A stretch of 64,000 nucleotides of DNA from OFTM10 sp964344055. GTDB lineage: Bacteria > Actinomycetota > Acidimicrobiia > Acidimicrobiales > Aldehydirespiratoraceae. The notes under the pieces were generated by a model. The model was not told where the DNA came from and ran no database searches. It worked only from the letters and a program-made list of their open reading frames with translations. Position 1 is the stretch's first letter, and the number at the start of each line of letters is the position of its first letter. The stretch spans positions 33,055 through 97,054 of the forward strand of contig CAYFLT010000007.1 of NCBI GenBank assembly GCA_964344055.1, in the 5' to 3' direction. Positions 1-8,840 of the stretch are shown piece after piece. Position numbers and translations under genes: made by a program.

Positions 1-169
1 NNNNNNNNNNNNNNNNNNNNNNNNNNNNNNNNNNNNNNNNNNNNNNNNNNNNNNNNNNNNNNNNNNNNNNNNNNNNNNNNNNNNNNNNNNNNNNNNNNNN
101 NNNNNNNNNNNNNNNNNNNNNNNNNNNNNNNNNNNNNNNNNNNNNNNNNNNNNNNNNNNNNNNNNNNNN
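1..169. other. Assembly gap (N run)
   Basis: The first 169 positions are undetermined. The gap removes the C-terminal catalytic end of the S9 peptidase that follows on the minus strand, and nothing can be said about its contents. Confidence 0.99.
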
Positions 170-1721
170 TCATGTAACCGCCGTAGGAACCACCGAGGAC
201 TCCCACCCGCTCGGGATCGATGAACGGGTACTGCTCGAGTGCCGCGTCGACCACCGCCATGAGGTCGTCGTAGTCCACGCTGCCCCACCCCGGCCCCGAA
301 GGGTCGCAGTCGCGGCCCTGGATGGCATGGCCCCAGCCGGTGTCGCGACCGGAGCTCCCTCTGGGGTTCGACATGACCACCACGAATCCGGCCCGAGCCT
401 GATGCTGGGCCTCGTCGAAGAACACATCGCCGTACTGGGTGAACGGGCCACCGTGGATGTTGAACAGCATCGGGTAGGACTGTTCCGGATCGAATTCGGG
501 CGGCGTGTAGATCCAGGCGTCGACCTCGTGTCCGTCCGAGATCGCCGTGAACCGCTCGGCGGGTCGTGGGTTCGCCAAGGCGACGAAGTGATCGGCGACG
601 TTCGACAGCTGCACCTCCTCGCCATCGGCCTTCCTCAGGAACAGCTCGGCCGGGCGATCCGAGCTCGATGCGGCGAACGCGACCACGTCGCCCACCGAGG
701 ACCAGCCGGTGATCCACCGATTCCCGCCGAGGAGGAGCTCCCGAGAGCCTGCGATCCCGACCCGGTACAGATGAACCCCGCCCCGGTCCTGCACGCTCGC
801 GAGCAGGGTCTCGTCGTCGATCCAATGAGCGGGTGCCGGGGCCGGGAATCCCATCCAATCGCGATCGAGGCCCGTGTCGACCCACTCCGGGGAGGAATCG
901 CCTTCCGCGAGCAGGCCGATGCCGCTGTTCTGCGGGAAGACCTCGACGGTGTCGTAACCGACGCACGCGATGCGGTTGCCGTCCGGCGACACGCTCGGGA
1001 CGTGGTAGTAGCCGGTGTGTGAGGTCAGGCACGTCGGCTCGCCGCCGTCGAGGGGGATCTCGGCGATGTCGCTGGCGAGGCCGTACTCGCGTGCCGAGCT
1101 CGCGGACGCAACGATCGTCCGGCTGTCCTTCCTCCACGAAGGTGCGCCGTACTGGATCCGCCCGGGTGTGAGATCCCGGGCGCCGCTCGATCCGTCGGTG
1201 GGGACGACGTGGATGTGCGACGGGCGGTCGAGCGTGATCCCCTCGCCGTTCAGCATGTAGAAGGGCTGATCGATTCGACGAGGTGGTCGGCGATCGACGT
1301 CGTCGCTGCTGTAGTGCTCGTCGCGGACCCGGGACGAGTAGGCGAGTAGGCGACCGTCGGGGGAGAACGCAAGTCCGGCGACACCTTCGTCGTGCTCGCA
1401 CAGCAGGGAGGCTTCCCCCGGACCGTCGGTCGAGAGCAGGTAGATCGCCGAGCGGGTCTTTCCCGCGGCGTCCTTGCGGCGGGTGGAAGTGAATGCCAGC
1501 GAGCGGCCGTCCGGAGACCATCTCGGGTTGGCGTCGTTCTCCTCGCCGGCACTCACCGGACGAGGAAGGCTCTGGCCGTCGGCATCGACGAGCCAGACGC
1601 GGCTGCGGTAGCGATTCGCGTCTCCGTCGACCCGAGTGACGACGTAGGCGACTCGGGTGCCGTCGGGGGAGAGCTGAGGGTCGCTGACCGAAACGAGTTC
1701 GTTGATGTCTTCGGGCGTCAT
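170..1721 (-). CDS. S9 prolyl-oligopeptidase-family serine peptidase, C-terminus missing
   Basis: About 517 codons read without a stop from an ATG at 1721 down to the N run. The N-terminal two thirds carry repeated SPDG-type beta-propeller motifs (for example LSPDGTRVAY, WSPDGRSLAF, FSPDGRLLAY, VSPDGNRIAC). They are followed by the hydrolase core (FNIHGGPFTQYG, MSNPRGSSGR) and the nucleophile elbow GGSYGGYM right at the gap edge. This is the acylaminoacyl-peptidase/dipeptidyl-peptidase type, a cytoplasmic peptide hydrolase by family; no signal peptide is visible. The catalytic Ser is present, while the Asp and His of the triad would lie in the gap. It is divergent from the molybdenum hydroxylase genes across 76 bp. 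Substrate unknown. Confidence 0.9.
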
Positions 1722-1797
1722 TGCCGCACGGTAGTGCGGGCCGGTTGCGTGCGGCGACAGCGATCGCGTGAGATATTGAGCGACCGATCCGGCCTCG

Positions 1798-4086
1798 ATG
1801 GGAGTGGACATGGCCATCACCGACGCACCTCGGTTCGTTCGAGCCGACGGCCCCGACAAGGTCACCGGTTCGGGGCGCTACACCGCCGATCTCAATCTCA
1901 CGGGCCAACTCGTCGCGAAGTTCCGGTATGCGGAGGTGGCCAGCGCACGCATCACGCGGCTGGACGTCTCCGCTGCTCGGTCGATGCCCGGCGTGTTCGC
2001 GGTCTTGACCGACGCCGATGTGCCCGACGTGCGCTACAGCCCGATGGTGGCGGACCGCACCCTGTTCGCCCGCGACGTGGTGCGTTTCGAAGGCGAGGTC
2101 GTCGCTGCGGTCGCGGCAATCGATGCCGAGACCGCCCAGCGGGCGGCGGACGCCATCGACGTCGAGTACGAACCGCTCCCGGTCGTCCAGGATCTCGAAG
2201 CGGCGCTGGCCGACGGGTCACCACTGGTTCACCAGGACTGGGAGTCATACGCGATCGACGGCGACACCGTCTGCAAGCCGAACGTCGCGTCCTTCTCCTC
2301 GATCGAGAAGGGCGACGTCGAGGCGGGACTGGCCGACGCCGACCATGTCGTGACCAGCCGGTTCGTGGCCGACGGCTGCCATGCCGCGCCGATCGAACCG
2401 CGTGCGGTCGTCGCCCAGTGGGAGGGCAACAAGGTCACGATCTGGTCGTCGACCCAGGTGCCCTTCGACGCCCGCAACGGGGTGTGCGAGACGCTCCAGA
2501 TGCCGGCGAACCGGGTCCGTATCATCGTCCCCCATCTCGGCGGGGGATTCGGCGGCAAGTGCGGATTCCACTTCGAGGCGCACATCGCCGCGCTGGCTCG
2601 GGCAGCCCGGCGACCCGTGAAGCTGGTGTTCTCGCGCCAGGAAGAGTTCCTCGCCCCGGACCGCCGCCGTGAAGGCATGATCGTCGAAGTCACCACCGGC
2701 GTGAAGTCCGACGGCACGATCACGGCTCGCACCGGCTGGATCGCGATCGACAACGGGGCCTACATCGCGGATTCCGCCTTCTTCCCCCAGCTCGCGGCGA
2801 TGCACGTGGCGGGTCCCTACGTGTCACCCAACGTGAAGATCGAGTCGTCGCTCGTCTACACCAACCACCAGCCCTCGGGGTCGGTGCGGGCGCCGACCGC
2901 GCCCCAGGCGTGCTGGGCCCTGGAATCACACACCGACGAGGTGGCTCGCACGATCGGAATGGACCCGGTCGAGTTCCGGCGAATGAATCTCGTCGACGGT
3001 GGGCTCGAAGGGCCGGCCGGCCAGGTCTACGGCGACATCGGAATGCGGCGCTGCCTCGACGCCGCGGTGTCGGCATCGGCGTACGGCGACGAACTGCCCC
3101 CCGACGAAGCGGTCGGCGTGGCCGTGGGCTGGTGGCCGAGCTTTCCGGGGCCATCCGGCGCCTACATCAAGCTCGAAGCCGACGGGTCCGGACAGATCAT
3201 CACCGGGGCTCAGGAGTGTGGGACCGGTTCGGTGATGACGCTGCGCCAGCTCGCGGCGGACGAGCTCGGCATGGATCCGGAGGACTTCGAACTCGTCTAC
3301 CAGGACACCTCGGCGGGGCCCTACGACACCGGCGCCACCGGCTCACAGACCCTGATCAACAACGGACGGGCGGTGGTCGAGAGCGCCCAGGAGATCGCTG
3401 CCCAGCTCCGCGATCTGGCCGCGGATCAGCTCGAGGCCGCGGCCGACGACATCGTGCTCGCGGGAGGGGTGGCCCACGTGGCCGGCTCGCCCGACCGGAA
3501 CGTCGGAATAGCCGAACTGGCGGGAGCGGCTGCCGAGGGCGAGATGCTGATCGGGAAGGGTTCGGGTACCCCACCGGAGTACCCCGCAGTGAGCGGCACG
3601 TGCGTCGGCGATCAGGGACTGGCGGGCTGGGCCGGCCCCCAGTTCTCCGCGCATGCCGTCCGCATCCGGCTCGATCGCGAGACCGGAGTCGTGCGGGTCC
3701 TGGACGTTTCGGCAGCCCACGACTCCGGCACGATCATCAATCCGGTCGCCGCCAGTGGCCAAGTGGAAGGCGGGATCATGATGGGGATCGGCCAGGCCCT
3801 CACGGAGGGGACCCAGTACGACGACGAAGCTCGGCAGCGAAATGCCGCCCTGTTGGAGTACAAGCTCCAGACGGCAGCCGATGCGCCGAAAATCCGAGCG
3901 CAATTCGTCGAGATCGCCGATCCCGCGGTCGGTCCGAGAGGTTCGAAGGGTGTGGCGGAAGCACCGAACGTGCCGACGCCTGCGGCGATCGCCAACGGGA
4001 TCGCCCAACTGATCGGAGCCCCGCTCCGCCGGCTGCCGATGACCGCCGAACGGGTGTGGCTCGCCGGTGAGGGAGGTGGGTCATGA
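1798..4086 (+). CDS. Molybdenum hydroxylase large (Moco-binding) subunit, xanthine dehydrogenase/CoxL family
   Basis: A 762-residue catalytic subunit. Visible motifs are the Moco loop GGGFGGK (about residue 247), the GAQECGTGS block (about 470) and the C-terminal GSKGVAEA segment (about 715) with the catalytic Glu. The substrate-site loop reads SGSVRAPTAPQ. This matches neither the CoxL form I signature (AYxCSFR) nor form II (AYRGAGR), so carbon monoxide oxidation is not supported. A purine, aldehyde or N-heterocycle hydroxylase is more likely, but the substrate cannot be read from sequence. The start may be ATG 1798 or ATG 1810. The next gene overlaps by ATGA, so the three genes form an operon in large-FAD-FeS order. 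Confidence 0.9.
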   Translation: MGVDMAITDAPRFVRADGPDKVTGSGRYTADLNLTGQLVAKFRYAEVASARITRLDVSAARSMPGVFAVLTDADVPDVRYSPMVADRTLFARDVVRFEGEVVAAVAAIDAETAQRAADAIDVEYEPLPVVQDLEAALADGSPLVHQDWESYAIDGDTVCKPNVASFSSIEKGDVEAGLADADHVVTSRFVADGCHAAPIEPRAVVAQWEGNKVTIWSSTQVPFDARNGVCETLQMPANRVRIIVPHLGGGFGGKCGFHFEAHIAALARAARRPVKLVFSRQEEFLAPDRRREGMIVEVTTGVKSDGTITARTGWIAIDNGAYIADSAFFPQLAAMHVAGPYVSPNVKIESSLVYTNHQPSGSVRAPTAPQACWALESHTDEVARTIGMDPVEFRRMNLVDGGLEGPAGQVYGDIGMRRCLDAAVSASAYGDELPPDEAVGVAVGWWPSFPGPSGAYIKLEADGSGQIITGAQECGTGSVMTLRQLAADELGMDPEDFELVYQDTSAGPYDTGATGSQTLINNGRAVVESAQEIAAQLRDLAADQLEAAADDIVLAGGVAHVAGSPDRNVGIAELAGAAAEGEMLIGKGSGTPPEYPAVSGTCVGDQGLAGWAGPQFSAHAVRIRLDRETGVVRVLDVSAAHDSGTIINPVAASGQVEGGIMMGIGQALTEGTQYDDEARQRNAALLEYKLQTAADAPKIRAQFVEIADPAVGPRGSKGVAEAPNVPTPAAIANGIAQLIGAPLRRLPMTAERVWLAGEGGGS

Positions 4087-4976
4087 CGTTCACGATCGCG
4101 GAGAACATCGAGGACGTGCTCGGTGCCATGAAGTCGGGAGCCCGGCCGATCGCCGGCGGCACGGATCTCGTCGTCGGAGCGCGGCACGGCAAGACCGCCC
4201 TTCCCGACGACCTCGTGGCGATCGATCGCATCCCGTACCTGGCCGAGATCGGTCCCGGTCCTGGGGGGTTGCGGATCGGTTCGACGGTCACCCACGCCAC
4301 CCTGATGACCGATCCGCTCGTGGTCGGCGACTTCACGGCGTTGGCCGATGCCGCCGCGCTCGTCGGATCACCCTCGACGCGAAATGTCGGAACGATCGGT
4401 GGCAACGTGATGAACGCCTCGCCCGCCATGGACACCGGAGCGCCACTTGTCGTGTTCGGCGCGGTAGCTCACCTCCGCTCGCCCGAGGCGCGACGCGAGG
4501 TCCCGGTGATCGACCTCTGGACGGGACCGGGCGCCACCTCCGCCGCTCCCGATGAGTTGCTCACCGGGGTGGGTCTGCCGCTTCCCGAGGATCGCAGCGG
4601 CAGTGCGTACGTCCGGCTGGAGTACCGACGGGCGATGGAGATCGCCGTGGTCGGTGCCGCAGCTCGTGTCGCCCTGGCGGAGGACGGCTCGGTCACCGGC
4701 GTCTCCGTCGCGCTGAGTGCGGTGGCGCCCACGATCATCGCAGTCGATGGCCTTGCGGGTCTCGGCGGTGTCGGTCCGGCTGAGGCAGGGGCGCGCGCGG
4801 AAGAGCTCGCCGCCGAGCAAGCCACGCCGATCAGCGATCTGCGAGCCAGCGAAACGTATCGACGCCACTGTGTGGGAGTGATGGCCAAACGCGCGGTCGT
4901 CGCGGCGGCCCGTCGAGCCGGTGGCGAGACGATCCCGGTCCCCGTCAATCGATCGCTCGGAATCGGAGCCGCATGA
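4083..4976 (+). CDS. Molybdenum hydroxylase FAD-binding medium subunit (CoxM-like)
   Basis: A 297-residue FAD subunit that passes electrons from the 2Fe-2S subunit to an acceptor. The PCMH-type FAD-binding motifs are IAGGTDLVVGAR (about residue 21) and TIGGNVMNASPAMD (about 103), followed by the CO_deh_flav_C domain. Its ATG overlaps the stop of the large subunit by 4 bp, and its own stop overlaps the next start. That indicates translational coupling and equal stoichiometry. Confidence 0.92.
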   Translation: MTFTIAENIEDVLGAMKSGARPIAGGTDLVVGARHGKTALPDDLVAIDRIPYLAEIGPGPGGLRIGSTVTHATLMTDPLVVGDFTALADAAALVGSPSTRNVGTIGGNVMNASPAMDTGAPLVVFGAVAHLRSPEARREVPVIDLWTGPGATSAAPDELLTGVGLPLPEDRSGSAYVRLEYRRAMEIAVVGAAARVALAEDGSVTGVSVALSAVAPTIIAVDGLAGLGGVGPAEAGARAEELAAEQATPISDLRASETYRRHCVGVMAKRAVVAAARRAGGETIPVPVNRSLGIGAA

Positions 4977-5443
4977 TGAGTGCGTCCTATGAACTCGACG
5001 TCAACGGCGTCACCTACCCGATCACGGCCCCCCAGGACAAGAACCTCCTGTCGGTCATCCGTGACGACGTCGGACTCACCGGCACGAAAGAAGGATGTGA
5101 CGACTGCGAGTGCGGCGCGTGCATGGTCCTTCTCGACGGGCAACCCGTGAACTCTTGCTCCTATCTCGCGGTGCAGGCCCAAGGGCGTACGGTCACCACG
5201 ATCGAAGGAGTGATGGCCGGCGAGGAGATGCACGCCCTCCAGCGGAACCTCCTTGAGGAGGGCGGCGTCCAGTGCGGCTTCTGTACTCCCGGGATGATCA
5301 TGTCGGCCCATGCCCTGCTCGACCGTGAGGCGAATCCCTCGCCGGAGGATGTCCGGATCGGGCTCAGCGGCAACCTCTGCCGCTGTACCGGATACGCCAA
5401 GATCCTCGCGGCGGTCGAGCGCACTGCAGCGGAGCTCGATTGA
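4973..5443 (+). CDS. Molybdenum hydroxylase 2Fe-2S small subunit (CoxS-like)
   Basis: A 156-residue iron-sulfur subunit with both clusters visible. The plant-type ferredoxin cluster is GCDDCECGACM plus a distal Cys in VNSCSY. The helical-domain cluster is QCGFCTPGM plus NLCRCTGY. Length and cysteine pattern are typical of the xanthine dehydrogenase/CO dehydrogenase family. It is the last gene of the operon, and a perfect hairpin follows the stop within 9 bp. No Moco maturation factor is seen nearby. Confidence 0.94.
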   Translation: MMSASYELDVNGVTYPITAPQDKNLLSVIRDDVGLTGTKEGCDDCECGACMVLLDGQPVNSCSYLAVQAQGRTVTTIEGVMAGEEMHALQRNLLEEGGVQCGFCTPGMIMSAHALLDREANPSPEDVRIGLSGNLCRCTGYAKILAAVERTAAELD

Positions 5444-5451
5444 GTCCGCCT

Positions 5452-5475
5452 CGACCGGTCGGACGCGACCGGTCG
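5452..5475 (+). terminator. Hairpin after the molybdenum hydroxylase operon
   Basis: The self-complementary 10-mer CGACCGGTCG occurs twice, at 5452-5461 and 5466-5475, separated by GACG. Together the copies can form a perfect 10-bp stem with a 4-nt loop, 9 bp after the stop codon. There is no T tract, so termination is inferred from position and stability. Confidence 0.5.
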
Positions 5476-5543
5476 GCATGTGAGTCCACTCTGAATCGGT
5501 ACCCATGGTCTCGATCGGCCGCTGAGGCTGTGACACTGGAGGC

Positions 5544-6302
5544 ATGTCACGGCGCGAAATCATTCTCATTTGTGTGATCGTTCTGCTGGTCGGCCTGATC
5601 GCCGGCTACGCCTTCGCCAAGGCCGGTGGCGACGGAGACGACGGCAGCGCGACCGATGCAGGCGCGGAATCCACCACGTCCAGCACGGCGGCTCCGACGA
5701 CGTCGGAGGACCCGCCGGCCACCACCTCTTCGAGCTCGACCACGACCTCCTCCACGACGACCACCACCACGACGACCACGACCACGACGACCACCACCGT
5801 GGCCCCCGAGCCTCTGGTGGCAGTGGTCGCGGACCTGGTGACCGGCGAGGTGATGGGTCTCCCGCCCGGCACCCTGCTCGACGAGGTCGAGTTCGCAATG
5901 GTCGAGGTCTTCGGCGCCCCGAGCAATGACACGGGCTGGACGGAGGGTTGTCCGTTCAACAGCGTCGACGAACGCTTCATGAGCTGGGCCGGTCTCCAGC
6001 TGGAGTTCAGCAACCACACGGGTACCGAGGTGTACGAGGGATGGAGTTGGCGGCCGACCAATCCGATCCCGGTGGGAACCTTCCCGGCCAATCCACAGCC
6101 GGATTCATGGGTGATCCAGCTCCATCCCGGGGTGACGCCCGCGATGACGATGACCGACATCGGCACGGCCATCGGGATGGCGCCGGCGGAGCATCTCGGG
6201 TTCAGCGTCCTCACCGAGGACTGGACCTGGGCCTACCTCACCCCGGACGGTGACGCGTCGGTTCCCTTCGAGATCACCTCCAACATCTGGTTCTGCGACT
6301 GA
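5544..6302 (+). CDS. Membrane-anchored or secreted protein with a Thr-rich linker, function unknown
   Basis: 252 residues. A short basic N-terminus (MSRREI) leads into a hydrophobic segment (about residues 5-26). A Ser/Thr/Ala linker follows, including a run of about 17 Thr (about 68-88), then a C-terminal domain of about 160 residues rich in Trp, Gly and Pro. I do not recognise the C-terminal domain; it contains two Cys (EGCPF and the final WFCD) that could form a disulfide. The layout suggests an exported domain held away from the membrane by a flexible linker. The same architecture recurs at 37793 and 62551. Monocistronic. Confidence 0.75.
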   Translation: MSRREIILICVIVLLVGLIAGYAFAKAGGDGDDGSATDAGAESTTSSTAAPTTSEDPPATTSSSSTTTSSTTTTTTTTTTTTTTTVAPEPLVAVVADLVTGEVMGLPPGTLLDEVEFAMVEVFGAPSNDTGWTEGCPFNSVDERFMSWAGLQLEFSNHTGTEVYEGWSWRPTNPIPVGTFPANPQPDSWVIQLHPGVTPAMTMTDIGTAIGMAPAEHLGFSVLTEDWTWAYLTPDGDASVPFEITSNIWFCD

Positions 6303-6362
6303 CCTCCCGGCCGGTCGGCACCGGACTGCAGGTGACGGGACGTCATGGGTGTTGCGAATTGG

Positions 6363-6377
6363 ATGACGAACTGTCAT
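6363..6377. promoter_or_regulatory. Candidate LysR-type operator (T-N11-A dyad)
   Basis: ATGAC-GAACT-GTCAT is a perfect 5-bp dyad with a 5-bp spacer. It contains the T-N11-A arrangement typical of LysR boxes, 12 bp upstream of the LysR start. The position suggests autoregulation of the LysR-MttB operon. Only one half-site pair is seen. Confidence 0.35.
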
Positions 6378-6388
6378 GATCCCGGGTC

Positions 6389-7288
6389 ATGGGGATGGAG
6401 ACGGCCGACGCGCCGGTCCGGCTCGACGTCGAGTCGCTGCGAGTGTTCCTCGCGGTGGTCTCGAACGACGGCTTCGGCGCGGCAGGTGATCAGCTCGGAC
6501 TCACCCAGTCCGCGGTCAGCCACAAGATCCGCAGGCTCGAGGATCGCCTCGGTTTCGGCCTGATCAACCGCCAGGGCCAATCGTTCACGCTCACCGCCGA
6601 TGGGCAAGACCTCCTCGCTCATGCGGCCGAGATCGTCGGTGCCCACGACAAGGCTGTCGATCACTTCCAGCGCAGCTCGCTCACCGGCACGGTCCGGCTC
6701 GGCTGCAACGAGGAGGTCGCCGCCACCGGTCTCGCCGAGGTGGCCAGTCGGTTCCGTCGCACCCATCCCGATGTGGCCCTCGAGGTCCGGGTGCACGACT
6801 CGGCCTACGTTTCGGACTGGTTGGCCGACGGCGAGATCGACGTCGCGTTGATCCAGGTAATCGACATCGACGACGCCATCGGCCCCGACGACGAGGTCTG
6901 GCGCCGCGACGAGCTCCTCGCCGTGCAGGCCGTATCGGCCGGATTCGACGAGGCCGAGACCGTGCCGCTCATCTCCTTCGGTCCGCGCTGTCTCTACGAA
7001 CCGTGGCTGACCCGAGCACTCGACGGCGCGGGTCGAGCCCACCGGCTCTCCATGGAATGCCCGAGCATCCAGGGGGTGCAGGCAGCTGTCGAGGCCGGCC
7101 TGGGTGTGGCCGTCCTGAACACACCCAACGTCACCGAGGCGATGCGGCCGTGGGCGGGAATCGCCCCCGTGTCGTTCCCGCCGGTGGCCTTCGTGCTGCG
7201 GACCATCGCTCGTCCGGGTGAGGACGAGGTGATCGACGCGCTCCGCCAGCACCTCGCAGGAGCATTGAGGGCAGGAGTTCCGACTTGA
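6389..7288 (+). CDS. LysR-family transcriptional regulator
   Basis: 299 residues. An N-terminal winged helix (about residues 12-70, with DQLGLTQSAVSHKIRRLEDR as recognition segment) is followed by a periplasmic-binding-like effector domain (about 95-295). It is unusual for a LysR regulator in being the first gene of the operon it presumably controls: its stop overlaps the TTG start of the downstream methyltransferase (TTGA). ATG 6389 is used; ATG 6395 is also possible. The inducer is probably the substrate of the downstream pathway (inference from context). Confidence 0.92.
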   Translation: MGMETADAPVRLDVESLRVFLAVVSNDGFGAAGDQLGLTQSAVSHKIRRLEDRLGFGLINRQGQSFTLTADGQDLLAHAAEIVGAHDKAVDHFQRSSLTGTVRLGCNEEVAATGLAEVASRFRRTHPDVALEVRVHDSAYVSDWLADGEIDVALIQVIDIDDAIGPDDEVWRRDELLAVQAVSAGFDEAETVPLISFGPRCLYEPWLTRALDGAGRAHRLSMECPSIQGVQAAVEAGLGVAVLNTPNVTEAMRPWAGIAPVSFPPVAFVLRTIARPGEDEVIDALRQHLAGALRAGVPT

Positions 7289-8829
7289 CCGACACCGCAA
7301 CCCGTGCTGGCCGGCGAGGCCGAGGTGCCCGCCGTGAGGCCCGCACCGCGTTCACCCAGCGCTTCCTGCCCGAGGTCGACCGCGGGATCCCGTATCTCGA
7401 CATGCTCGTGCCCGAGCAGGTGGAGATCGTCCACGAGCACACCATGACGCTCCTCGAGACGACCGGCATCGAGTTCCGCGACGACGAATCGGTCGAGATG
7501 TGGCGAGCCGCGGGTGGTGAGCAGGTGAAGATCGACGGCTACCGCATCCGCATCGACCGCGAACTCGTCATGGAGCTGATCGCCAAGGCCCCGGCCGAGT
7601 ACACGATGGTCGGTCGGGATCCCGACCGCACCGTCACTCTCGGCGGACGGAAGTCCATCTTCACCCCCGCCTACGGTGCCCCCTTCGTCCTCGATCTCGA
7701 GGGCAAACGCCGGAGCGCCACGCTGGAGGACTTCGACAACTTCGCCAAGATCGCCTACATGACCCCGGCCATGCAGATGACCGGCGGTGTGCTGTGTGAG
7801 CCGATGGACGTGCCGGTCCCGCACCGTCACCTCCGCATGACCTACAGCCTCATGAAGCACTCGACCAAGCCGTTCATGGGGGCGGTCACGTCGCGGGAGC
7901 GGGCCGAGGACAGTCTGGCCATGGCGAAGATCCTCTTCGGCGACGAGTTCGTCGACCAGAACACCGTCATGACCTGCCTCGCCAACGGCAACTCACCGCT
8001 GGTGTGGGACTCCACCATGCTCGACGCGGTCAAGGTCTACAGCGGCGCCAACCAGGCGATGCTCTTCAGTCCCTTCGTGCTCGGTGGGGCATCGACGCCG
8101 GCGTCCACCATCGGCTCGGTGGTGCAGATCAACGCCGAGGCACTCGCCGGGGTCGCGTTCAGTCAGATCGTGCGGGCCGGCTCGCCGGCGGTCTATGGCC
8201 AGTGGCTGGCGACGGTGTCGATGAAGACCGGCGCACCGATGGCCGGCACCCCGGAGATCGACCAGATGAACCTGCTGGTCGGGCAACTGGCCCGCCACTA
8301 TGGCCTTCCGTGGCGCTGCTCGGGCATGTGTTCGGCGTCGAAGCAGGTCGACGCCCAGGCCGGCTACGAGTCGGCCCGCAACATGTACGGCGTCGTCCTC
8401 GCCGGGGCCAACTTCGTCCTGTCCACCACCGGGTATCTCGAGTCGGCCCTGTCCCAGAGCTATGCCAAGGCCGCGCTCGACGGTGAACAGGCCGAGCTGT
8501 TTCGGGTGTTCGCCGAAGGCATCAGGTTCGACGAACTCAACGGTGCGATCGAGGCGATGGGCGACGTCGAACCGGGCGGCCACTTCCTGGGCACGGCCCA
8601 CACGCTCGCCAACTTCGAGTCCGCATTCTCGATGCCCGAGCTGATGGACAGCGACGGCTACGAGCAGTGGATGGCGGCCGGTGGCGACGACGCGAACGCG
8701 CGTGGCCTCGCCAAAGCCAAGCGTCTCCTGGCCGACTACGACGAACCCTCCCTTCCCGACGACATCGACGAGGCCCTGTGCGACTTCGTCGAGCGTCGAA
8801 TGACCGAGATCCCCGAAACCCTGGAGTAG
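7285..8829 (+). CDS. MttB-family (trimethylamine methyltransferase superfamily) corrinoid methyltransferase, non-pyrrolysine, copy 1
   Basis: 514 residues starting at TTG 7285, coupled to the LysR stop. Family features are a basic N-terminus (RAGRRGRGARREAR), a TIM-barrel body with AQAGYESARN, and the C-terminal GGHFLGTAHTLANFES block. The frame is uninterrupted, with no in-frame amber codon, so it belongs to the MtgB-like non-Pyl group that demethylates glycine betaine, proline betaine, carnitine and related quaternary amines onto a corrinoid protein. The required corrinoid partner is not in this operon; the only one visible is at 56238-56963. Which methylated compound is used is not known. 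The flanking deaminase-, dehydrogenase- and oxidase-like genes suggest that the demethylated product is degraded further. Confidence 0.9.
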   Translation: MTDTATRAGRRGRGARREARTAFTQRFLPEVDRGIPYLDMLVPEQVEIVHEHTMTLLETTGIEFRDDESVEMWRAAGGEQVKIDGYRIRIDRELVMELIAKAPAEYTMVGRDPDRTVTLGGRKSIFTPAYGAPFVLDLEGKRRSATLEDFDNFAKIAYMTPAMQMTGGVLCEPMDVPVPHRHLRMTYSLMKHSTKPFMGAVTSRERAEDSLAMAKILFGDEFVDQNTVMTCLANGNSPLVWDSTMLDAVKVYSGANQAMLFSPFVLGGASTPASTIGSVVQINAEALAGVAFSQIVRAGSPAVYGQWLATVSMKTGAPMAGTPEIDQMNLLVGQLARHYGLPWRCSGMCSASKQVDAQAGYESARNMYGVVLAGANFVLSTTGYLESALSQSYAKAALDGEQAELFRVFAEGIRFDELNGAIEAMGDVEPGGHFLGTAHTLANFESAFSMPELMDSDGYEQWMAAGGDDANARGLAKAKRLLADYDEPSLPDDIDEALCDFVERRMTEIPETLE

Positions 8830-8840
8830 CNNNNNNNNNN

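Noticed and set aside
1798..4086. Aerobic carbon monoxide dehydrogenase (CoxL)
   Set aside because: The diagnostic active-site loops of form I (AYxCSFR) and form II (AYRGAGR) are absent. Only the wider molybdenum hydroxylase family is supported.
5720..5805. Tandem ACC/ACG repeats as a CRISPR or non-coding satellite
   Set aside because: The repeats stay in frame as poly-Thr codons within an exported protein, with no spacers; the same is seen at 38040-38190.
7285..8829. Possible pyrrolysine (amber read-through) in the MttB genes
   Set aside because: None of the three MttB genes has an in-frame TAG before its natural end, and no pyl genes are visible. They fit the non-pyrrolysine group.
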